Source of the DNA: Bacteroidota bacterium
GTDB taxonomy: Bacteria > Bacteroidota > Bacteroidia > Bacteroidales > Prolixibacteraceae
Assembly (NCBI GenBank): GCA_030691295.1
Contig: JAUYEQ010000634.1
Location: 1-5,608 of the forward strand
Reading direction: 5' to 3'
DNA length: 5,608 nt
Position numbers and translations under genes: made by a program. Positions 1 to 5,468 of this stretch are shown here, one piece after another. The notes under the pieces are model-generated. The model saw only the letters and a program-made list of their open reading frames with translations. It was not told the origin of the DNA and ran no database searches. Every line of letters starts with the position of its first letter. The stretch's first letter is position 1.

Positions 1-888
1 AATTGGTTTGACAATGCCCGGAAATCAGGAATTGAAACAAATGTATGGACGGTAAATGATCCTTTACTGATGGATTATTTCCTTGCCCACGACATCGATT
101 ATATCACTACCGACGAACCGGAAATCCTGCTGAAAAAAGTAGCTAAAAAAGAACAAAATCCGAATTGGAAGCTGGTTTGGTTTGATGAATTTAACACCAC
201 CGGCCTGCCCGATTCGACCAAATGGAACTACGACACCCGCGGAAATACTTACGGTTGGGGAAACAACGAAGCACAATGGTACAATGTAGCCAACCTGCAA
301 AATACGCAACTTAGCGATGGCATACTCAAAATCATCGCCCGTCAGGAACCGACCTCCGGCAAAGAATATTCCTCCGGAAGGTTGACCACCAAGAGCAAAG
401 GCGACTGGCAATACGGAAAGTTCGAAGTCAGGGCAAAACTACCTTCAGGAAAAGGTACATGGCCTGCCATCTGGATGCTGTCGACGGACAATACCTATGG
501 AGGATGGCCTAAAAGCGGCGAAATTGACATTATGGAACACGTTGGGTACGATCCCGATTCGGTGCATTCGACGGTTCACACCCAAAAATACAATCATACA
601 AAAGGCACCCAGGTGGGAAAGGCAATTGCGGTGAAAACTGCTATCTCGCAATTTCATGTTTATACCACCGAATGGGATGAAAATGAAATCAGGAGTTATG
701 TGGATGGAATTCTCTATTTCTCCTTTCAGAAAGAGGACAGCGGATTCGATGCATGGCCATTCGACCAACCGTTTCATTTAATTCTGAACCTTGCAATTGG
801 CGGCGGTTGGGGCGGAAAGCACGGCATTGATGACAGTAAATTTCCGCACACCCTTGAAGTTGATTACGTGCGGGTGTTTAAACGTTAA
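1..888 (+). CDS. GDPD-GH16 fusion protein (glycerophosphodiester phosphodiesterase C-terminus plus beta-glucanase), 5' partial
   Basis: The frame is open from the first base, so the gene begins upstream; 295 residues are visible. Residues 1-45 read as the end of a GDPD domain: NVWTVND (14-20) followed by DYITTDEPEILL (33-44), the usual last strand and helix of that family. The catalytic His and Glu residues would lie upstream and are not seen. A linker of about ten residues leads to a complete GH16 domain (about 55-295) starting at WKLVWFDEFN. The GH16 active-site motif GEIDIME is at 173-179, with nucleophile Glu174, Asp176 and acid/base Glu179; WPAIWM precedes it and DYVRVF closes the domain. 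The Met at base 70 is not a likely start because it splits the GDPD motif. GH16 enzymes of this type hydrolyse beta-1,3 or mixed-linkage beta-glucans; the exact substrate is not determined. The protein stops right after GH16, with no CBM or T9SS sorting domain. Family calls are firm; the biological role of the fusion is inference. Confidence 0.88.
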   Translation, partial: NWFDNARKSGIETNVWTVNDPLLMDYFLAHDIDYITTDEPEILLKKVAKKEQNPNWKLVWFDEFNTTGLPDSTKWNYDTRGNTYGWGNNEAQWYNVANLQNTQLSDGILKIIARQEPTSGKEYSSGRLTTKSKGDWQYGKFEVRAKLPSGKGTWPAIWMLSTDNTYGGWPKSGEIDIMEHVGYDPDSVHSTVHTQKYNHTKGTQVGKAIAVKTAISQFHVYTTEWDENEIRSYVDGILYFSFQKEDSGFDAWPFDQPFHLILNLAIGGGWGGKHGIDDSKFPHTLEVDYVRVFKR

Positions 889-919
889 TCGTGATCACTT
901 GAAATTTATTTTCGGCATG

Positions 920-949
920 TTGTCAACGTGGGTTTTCTTCCTAAATTTG
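920..949 (+). promoter_or_regulatory. Putative Bacteroidota-type promoter for the GH16 gene
   Basis: TTG at 920-922, a 19-bp spacer, then TAAATTTG at 942-949, which matches the Bacteroidota -7 consensus TAnnTTTG exactly. The box ends 22 bp before the ATG at 972, predicting a short leader of about 15 nt. An imperfect inverted repeat (CTTCC 937-941, GGAAG 949-953) overlaps the -7 box and could be an operator or chance. The element suggests that this gene can be transcribed independently of the upstream fusion gene. Confidence 0.5.
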
Positions 950-971
950 GAAGACTAAACCTAACAGCAAG

Positions 972-2696
972 ATGAAGAAATTAATCCTATCCATTTTTAT
1001 TCTTTGCTTTGCAATTCAAGCCTTTCCGCAGAAATACGTTAAAGTTTGGAGCGATGAATTTAATAAACCCGGCTTGCCCGACAGCACAAAATGGGATTAC
1101 GAAGTCGGCAAAATCCGCAATGCCGAATTGCAGTATTACACCTATAAACGTTCAGAGAATGCCCGTATTCAGGATACAGTTCTGATTATTGAAGCGCGCA
1201 AGGAACCTTTTCAGGGAGCAAGCTATACCTCGGCAAGTCTGGTATCGAGATACAAAGGCGACTGGCTGTACGGCAAATTCGAAATCAGGGCCAAAGTACC
1301 CACCGGAAAAGGTACCTGGCCTGCAATATGGATGATGCCAACCGACAGCGAATATGGCGGATGGCCCAAAAGCGGCGAAATGGATATCATGGAATATGTG
1401 GGTATGAATGCGAACAATTTGTATTACACGGCTCATTTTGAAGGAACAAATGGTTCGGGGCATCAGAGTTCTGGTACGCAAACCACATACAACCAACCTT
1501 ACTCAAAGTTTATCACTTTTACATTTGTATGGTCGCCAACCAAACTGGAATGGTATGCTGACGGAGTAAAAAAATACACTTACAATAAACCGTCAGGCGA
1601 CTACAGAGTCTGGCCATTCGATAAGATGTTTTATATGATCCTGAACCTGGCGTATGGCGGTAGTTGGGGCGATCAAAAAGGACATGACGACACAAAATTA
1701 CCGCACAAGTTTTTAATCGATTATGTAAGGGTTTATCAACTTCAGGAAACAGAAGGACCATTTTCACTTACCATTGAACCTTCAACTGGCGGAACTGTTG
1801 AATTTGCTCCTAAAATGGAATCTTATCCTGAAGGAACAATGGTTACCCTAACTGCCCAACCTGAAAACGGTTACGAATTTGATAAATGGCTGTATCTTGG
1901 TTCTGCAAATCCGATGACAATCGAAGTTTCAAAAAACATGACGCTGATACCGGTTTTCAAAAAAAAAAATGAACTGATCCTAAACGGGGATTTCAGTTCA
2001 GGATTAAAAAACTGGGGCAATCTTTATTTTCACATCGCCAGCTACAAAGCCACAGCATCAGTTGTTGACGGGGTTTATGTTCTTAATGTAACCAGTCCGG
2101 GCACTGCCAACTGGCACATCGTTGACCAACAATTGAATATTCCTTTTATTAATGCTGCAAATTACAAAATCACGTTCGATGCCTGGTCTGACAATCCTGG
2201 TATTGCAGATGTTTTTATTTCGAAAAACTATGATGACTATGGAAATTACTACTCAACAACCAGAAGTATTACGGGAGTAAAACAGACATTCATCTGGATA
2301 GTAAAAATGAATAAGCCAACCGATTACAATTGTCGGTTTGGTTTTGTATTTGGTAAGTTTACAGGCAATGTTTACCTCGATAATGTGAGCGTCGAAAAAC
2401 AGGTTCCAACCGGAAATAAAGTTTTGACAGGTATTGAAAATGAAGAATTTAGCCTTTTCCCGAACCCAACTTCCGGCGAAATTACAATTTCAGGTAATTC
2501 AGTCAGTTCGCCGGTTACCCTGATTTTATGCAATCTTCAGGGACAATTGATATCAACGATCCTGAATAATCAGTATCTCACAAAGGGAAATACAGTTACA
2601 TTTAACCTGAGAAATGAAGTTGCAAGCTCCGGGATTTATATGCTCCGGTTGACAAACAAGGATAATTCATTTACCCGAAAAGTAATACTTAACTGA
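972..2696 (+). CDS. Secreted GH16 beta-glucanase (laminarinase-like) with InlB-like repeat, CBM and T9SS sorting domain
   Basis: A complete 574-residue protein. Residues 1-20 form a signal peptide (Lys-Lys, then a hydrophobic stretch, with cleavage probably near AIQA). The GH16 domain spans about 22-256 with the active-site motif GEMDIME at 135-141: nucleophile Glu136, Asp138, acid/base Glu141. Residues about 265-330 resemble an InlB B-repeat-like domain (GGTVEF, then PEGTMVTLTAQPENGYEFDKW). Residues about 333-476 resemble a CBM4/9 beta-sandwich (LILNGDFSSGLKNW at the start, YLDNVSVEK at the end). Residues about 492-574 are a T9SS type A sorting domain (FSLFPNPTSGEITI, ending GIYMLRL and RKVILN), so the enzyme should be exported to the periplasm by Sec and then to the cell surface or medium by T9SS. 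It probably cuts beta-1,3 or beta-1,3/1,4 glucan; the linkage cannot be fixed from sequence. The catalytic domain is closely similar to the one just upstream. The ATG sits at the N-terminus of the signal peptide and 22 bp after a promoter-like box; no Shine-Dalgarno sequence is evident. An 11-A tract at 1959-1969 lies between the repeat domain and the CBM. Confidence 0.93.
   Translation: MKKLILSIFILCFAIQAFPQKYVKVWSDEFNKPGLPDSTKWDYEVGKIRNAELQYYTYKRSENARIQDTVLIIEARKEPFQGASYTSASLVSRYKGDWLYGKFEIRAKVPTGKGTWPAIWMMPTDSEYGGWPKSGEMDIMEYVGMNANNLYYTAHFEGTNGSGHQSSGTQTTYNQPYSKFITFTFVWSPTKLEWYADGVKKYTYNKPSGDYRVWPFDKMFYMILNLAYGGSWGDQKGHDDTKLPHKFLIDYVRVYQLQETEGPFSLTIEPSTGGTVEFAPKMESYPEGTMVTLTAQPENGYEFDKWLYLGSANPMTIEVSKNMTLIPVFKKKNELILNGDFSSGLKNWGNLYFHIASYKATASVVDGVYVLNVTSPGTANWHIVDQQLNIPFINAANYKITFDAWSDNPGIADVFISKNYDDYGNYYSTTRSITGVKQTFIWIVKMNKPTDYNCRFGFVFGKFTGNVYLDNVSVEKQVPTGNKVLTGIENEEFSLFPNPTSGEITISGNSVSSPVTLILCNLQGQLISTILNNQYLTKGNTVTFNLRNEVASSGIYMLRLTNKDNSFTRKVILN
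1959..1969 (+). repeat. 11-A homopolymer tract inside the GH16 gene
   Basis: Eleven consecutive A residues encode Lys330-Lys332 and part of Asn333, exactly at the boundary between the InlB-like repeat and the CBM. With 12 A the next codon after the lysines is TGA; with 10 A the frame reads Lys-Lys-Lys-Met-Asn then TGA. Either slip would give a protein of about 333-335 residues that keeps GH16 but loses the CBM and the T9SS signal. The tract is seen directly; slippage in the cell is inference. Confidence 0.9.
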
Positions 2697-3433
2697 TTGA
2701 ATTGTACCATCCTGATTTTTTCTACTTCGATGGAGAATGGGATCATCCGGAACCGTTCTGGAAAATGAAGGAAGTGGTTGCTTACTACTACAACGAGGCT
2801 GCCAAAAGAAATCAGGAAGTATTTGTGAACGATCGTTTCGGTAGTGAAGATCGCGGGAAACACGGTGATTTATACAATGTTGAATACAGCTACAATGAGG
2901 CCAGTTTGGGTATCCTTACACACAAATGGTCGTTCTGGCAAGGCATCGCAAAAACCTTTGGTTACAACCAGGATACCGACATGGAAGATTGCCTGAGCCC
3001 GAAAGAATTCATCGATAAAACAATCGACGGAGTGGCCCGCAATGGAAATTTCGACATCAATGTTGGGCCGACCGCTGCCGGTTTAATTCCCGAATACGAA
3101 CAATATCCACTCCTGAAACTGGGCGAATGGCTGAAAGTGAACGGGGAAGCTATTTACGGAACCCGTCCATGGAAAATTCAGGTTGAAGGTGATGCGCGTT
3201 TTACTTCAAAAGATGATTTTGTTTATGCAACTTTCCTGAAATGGGCTGGCGATGAATTTAAACTGAAGTCGGTAAAACCTGTTGAAGGTTCTAAAATCAC
3301 AATGCTCGGTGTTCCCGGAAATCTGGATTGGACCTGGAATGAGGAAAATGGACTGACCATAAATTATCCTCGGCAAAAAGCCCGTCCAACTTCGTGCAGT
3401 TATGCATGGGCATTCAAAATCAAGGTAAAATAG
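2693..3433 (+). pseudogene. 5'-truncated GH29 alpha-L-fucosidase (C-terminal half)
   Basis: The frame is open from 2693 (Leu-Ile-Glu-Leu-Tyr) after an in-frame TAA at 2690-2692. It encodes the second half of a GH29 alpha-L-fucosidase: PDFFYFDGEW, whose Asp (codon 2729-2731) matches the family nucleophile, then VNDRFG, KHGDLYNVEY, GYNQDTD, NGNFDINVGPTAAG, GEWLKVNGEAIYGTRPW, and a C-terminal beta-sandwich of about 80 residues ending naturally in a stop. A Glu in the VEY-YNEA region is a candidate acid/base. Missing are the start codon context, signal peptide and roughly the first 200-250 residues, including the conserved KHHDGF-type strand of the barrel, so activity is very unlikely. A TTG at 2702 is the only start-like codon near the 5' end and falls inside the conserved segment. 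The homology starts on the stop codon of the GH16 gene with no intergenic DNA. The remaining frame is undamaged, which suggests a recent deletion or an assembly join. The family call is strong; the cause of truncation is inferred. Confidence 0.85.
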
Positions 3434-3459
3434 AAAATTTAATCGACTAAAATTACCTT
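3422..3459. terminator. Possible weak bidirectional terminator between convergent genes
   Basis: AAGGTAA (3422-3428) and TTACCTT (3453-3459) form 7-bp arms around a 24-nt loop that contains both stop codons (TAG at 3431, and the reverse-strand TAA at 3439-3441). Short T runs follow the arms on both strands. The stem has little GC and a large loop, so it is a weak candidate, supported mainly by its position between two converging genes. Confidence 0.25.
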
Positions 3460-5193
3460 TTGTACCATGTTTTCAGAAGCATTGTTCGCCCTTACCAGGT
3501 AAGTGCCCGACAATAAATCATCGCGCAGTGAATAGGTATGTAATCCTGGTTCAATCAGGCCATTCACAAGGGTTTGTACCAGTTTCCCGTTGACCGAATA
3601 AGCTGAAATATTTACATCCTGTTTTTCAGAAATTGAAAGGTTAATATGTATCCGGGAGTTTGTTGGGTTCGGGAATACGTTCAGTTCAAATTTTCCTGAA
3701 GGCTGCACATTTGAAGAGGTACTTCGCTCTGAAACAAAAAGAAACTGGGGAGTTTCGGTTAGTTTCAGCTCAATTTTATCGTCAGTAATTGTAGGAATGA
3801 TGGTGTCGCCATCCATGTCGAGATCGGCTGGCAAGATGGAATATGCCGATTTAATCAGGAAACCGGGAACAAACTGGTAATTCGTTTGCGTTCCATTGTC
3901 GGTATTCGAACCGGTTCTGCGGGTCCAAAGTGCGAACACTTTTTCGGACTTCGCAGGATTGGTAAATTCCAGACAGTAAATTTCGTTGTTTCCTGAAAGT
4001 TGTTTGTACGAAACCGCGCTGGAATATTCATATCTCCCCAACGTATTTTGCATGGTCGCCAAATAATAGTACGATTTCTTTTTGGCATACTTCGAAGCTT
4101 TGTCTGTCAACAAACCGCTCGATGAATACTGAAGGATATCTTTACTGTTTCCATCGGTATCCATAAACAGAAAGGCTTTTTCGAAACCTAATTTAAGCAA
4201 CACCAAATATGACCGAAGAATATAATTGGCCTGCTGTTGGGCGGGTGCGTAAGTGTATGAATGTTTGTTATCGGGCGCAAGATAGGTGTCCCAGCCAAAT
4301 TCAGTCATCCAAACCGGAATCTCAGGCAAAACACGGTTTCTCCACTTGAAATAATTTCGGTACTTAACTTCATATCCATACGTTTCGTTTTCAGGAGAAT
4401 AAGCATTGGTGAGGTCGCTGCAATAATGGTGAACATTCAAAACATCAAATGGGATGAGGCCTCCGGAAGCTTTCAGCACATTGTTCACATAAACGGTATC
4501 CGACGAAGCCATTCCGGCCATCACATGTTTGGCATCCGGATCAACCGATTTGATTCCCAGCAGCGGATATTCGGCAGTGGTTTGAACTCCAAAACCATCG
4601 TGCACCGCGTTGCAGTATTTGGCGTAACTGGCAGCCGTCCATAGTGGCGATTTCCAGGTATAATCCGGTTCATTGTCGTCCTCGTAATATTTAATCATGT
4701 TCAGCCCGGTAGCTTTGTCGGCTGTTTCGAGCAACGAAGTGTTTATCTTTTTCGAACCATAACGGGCAACCAACTGCCCGACAAATTCAAGGCGCTCCAT
4801 ATAATCAGAAGCATTGGCGCCAGTTCCTGAATTATTTGGGATAGGCGAAGTCCCCACCCACGAAGGTTTTCCCAACACATCAATCAACACGTTGATTCCA
4901 TATTTCTTACATTCGTTCATAAACAGGTTATGATCGGGCCAGGTATAACCCTGCGGTTGGGTAGTAATGTTATCCCATTTGTAGTAATTGTTGGCCGCTT
5001 CGTAATGCGACCAGTCGTGGTATTCACGAATCCACTTCACACATTTCGACAAATCGGCCAGATACTTATTGTCATAAGACGCAACATTTGTGTTGATTCC
5101 CAGGTATTCGGACATGGTGATTTTTGCAGTAGTTTGTGCCTGAATGAAATTGGTGACAATCAGGAATGTAAACAGGAATAAGATTGATTTCAT
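3439..5193 (-). CDS. Secreted clan GH-A glycoside hydrolase with T9SS sorting domain, family unassigned
   Basis: A complete 584-residue protein. Residues 1-20 are a signal peptide (MKSILFLF, cleavage near IQA-Q). Residues about 25-385 look like a clan GH-A (beta/alpha)8 barrel: YYEDDNEPDYTW (169-180) carries the Asn-Glu acid/base pair with Glu175, FDVLNVHHY (249-257) is a typical active-site strand, and PVWMTEFGWDT (293-303) carries the likely nucleophile Glu298. The 123-residue gap between the two Glu residues fits the clan. Residues about 390-490 form a beta-rich domain ending in LTETPQFLFV, as in the small beta-sandwich after many GH-A barrels; it contains a DLDMDGD stretch (457-463) like a calcium loop. 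Residues about 503-584 are a T9SS type A sorting domain (LNVFPNPTNSRIHINL to QKVILVD). GH39-like or GH5-like relatives are most likely, but I cannot assign a family or substrate. The ATG begins the signal peptide and lies 22 bp after a -7-like box. Its stop is 5 bp from the stop of the fucosidase remnant on the other strand. Confidence 0.85.
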   Translation of the reverse strand: MKSILFLFTFLIVTNFIQAQTTAKITMSEYLGINTNVASYDNKYLADLSKCVKWIREYHDWSHYEAANNYYKWDNITTQPQGYTWPDHNLFMNECKKYGINVLIDVLGKPSWVGTSPIPNNSGTGANASDYMERLEFVGQLVARYGSKKINTSLLETADKATGLNMIKYYEDDNEPDYTWKSPLWTAASYAKYCNAVHDGFGVQTTAEYPLLGIKSVDPDAKHVMAGMASSDTVYVNNVLKASGGLIPFDVLNVHHYCSDLTNAYSPENETYGYEVKYRNYFKWRNRVLPEIPVWMTEFGWDTYLAPDNKHSYTYAPAQQQANYILRSYLVLLKLGFEKAFLFMDTDGNSKDILQYSSSGLLTDKASKYAKKKSYYYLATMQNTLGRYEYSSAVSYKQLSGNNEIYCLEFTNPAKSEKVFALWTRRTGSNTDNGTQTNYQFVPGFLIKSAYSILPADLDMDGDTIIPTITDDKIELKLTETPQFLFVSERSTSSNVQPSGKFELNVFPNPTNSRIHINLSISEKQDVNISAYSVNGKLVQTLVNGLIEPGLHTYSLRDDLLSGTYLVRANNASENMVQKVILVD

Positions 5194-5215
5194 CGTTTGG
5201 TTTGATTATGCGAAC

Positions 5216-5223
5216 CAAAGATA
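5216..5223 (-). promoter_or_regulatory. Putative -7 promoter box for the GH-A hydrolase gene
   Basis: On the minus strand the bases read TATCTTTG, an exact match to TAnnTTTG. It lies 22 bp upstream of the ATG, the same distance as in the GH16 gene at 972. No good TTG -33 element is found 17-23 bp further upstream, so the gene may need an activator or the call may be wrong. Confidence 0.4.
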
Positions 5224-5243
5224 AAAATTTAGAAGTGCCGGTA

Positions 5244-5326
5244 TAGAAATTGCCAAAACAAATCGAAGGGAAAATATCCATTTTCATTTTGACAGCCCAT
5301 TTTAATTTATTTAGAAATTGCTAAAA
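5244..5326 (+). repeat. 15-bp direct repeat TAGAAATTGCYAAAA, two copies
   Basis: TAGAAATTGCCAAAA at 5244-5258 and TAGAAATTGCTAAAA at 5312-5326 differ at one position; starts are 68 bp apart. A looser inverted relative (TTGCAAATTTCTA, 5425-5437) lies at the permease -7 region. These could be binding sites for a shared regulator, or chance in AT-rich DNA. Confidence 0.4.
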
Positions 5327-5338
5327 TCGTCAACGTAA

Positions 5339-5364
5339 TGACTAAATTACTGGTAAATTAGTCA
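5339..5364. promoter_or_regulatory. 26-bp imperfect palindrome, candidate operator
   Basis: Arms TGACTAAATTAC (5339-5350) and GTAAATTAGTCA (5353-5364) are complementary at 11 of 12 positions around a central TG. A related half-site, GGACTAATTTCC, recurs at 5400-5411, just upstream of the possible permease -33 element. The symmetry suggests a dimeric transcription factor; no T run follows, so a terminator is unlikely. The regulator is not in the window. Confidence 0.5.
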
Positions 5365-5369
5365 ATTCA

Positions 5370-5394
5370 CATGTATATGATCAACAGATACATG
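5370..5394. repeat. Short inverted repeat CATGTAT/ATACATG
   Basis: Perfect 7-bp arms at 5370-5376 and 5388-5394 are separated by 11 bp, between the larger palindrome and the permease promoter region. It may be a second regulatory site or coincidence. Confidence 0.3.
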
Positions 5395-5413
5395 GATTTG
5401 GACTAATTTCCGA

Positions 5414-5443
5414 TTGCATCCAAGTTGCAAATTTCTATCTTTA
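5414..5443 (+). promoter_or_regulatory. Putative promoter for the GntP-family permease
   Basis: TTG at 5414-5416, a 19-bp spacer, then TATCTTTA at 5436-5443, which matches TAnnTTTG except for the last base. It ends 25 bp before the ATG at 5469. The spacer length equals that of the GH16 promoter candidate at 920-949. Confidence 0.4.
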
Positions 5444-5468
5444 TTGCAAACTAATACACTAAACGCTC

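Larger units (their letters stand above)
5194..5468. other. Divergent intergenic region, 275 bp
   Basis: This AT-rich spacer separates the GH-A hydrolase gene (minus strand) from the GntP-family permease (plus strand). I see no small ORF with family signals and no RNA gene. It holds promoter-like boxes for both genes, a 26-bp imperfect palindrome, a second short inverted repeat and a near-identical 15-bp direct repeat, each listed separately. Confidence 0.8.

Noticed and set aside
70..72. ATG as the start of an independent GH16 gene
   Set aside because: The frame is open to base 1, and the upstream codons continue a GDPD motif (NVWTVND) that the ATG would split; no signal peptide follows.
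64..411. Open frame on the minus strand opposite the GDPD-GH16 gene (also 445-777)
   Set aside because: Antisense to a strongly supported coding domain, with no recognisable family features.
891..898. GTGATCAC palindrome after the GDPD-GH16 stop codon as a terminator
   Set aside because: An 8-bp palindrome without a loop or T run; it cannot form a terminator hairpin and is short enough to be chance.
1152..1767. Minus-strand open frames opposite the second GH16 gene
   Set aside because: Shadows of the conserved GH16 coding sequence with no domain, signal peptide or promoter support.
2640..2704. Programmed -1 frameshift joining the GH16 protein to the fucosidase frame
   Set aside because: There is no classic slippery heptamer before the stop, the fucosidase frame has a TAA at 2690-2692, and a T9SS sorting domain must be C-terminal.
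2702..3433. TTG-initiated functional short fucosidase
   Set aside because: The TTG lies inside the conserved LYHPDFF segment and the protein would lack half of the catalytic barrel; treated as a truncated gene.
4261..4644. Plus-strand open frame inside the GH-A gene (also 4930-5181)
   Set aside because: Antisense to the active-site region of a well-supported gene; low-complexity composition without family motifs.
5072..5287. Minus-strand open frame running from the intergenic region into the GH-A gene
   Set aside because: Overlaps the signal peptide and promoter of the GH-A gene in another frame and resembles no known protein.
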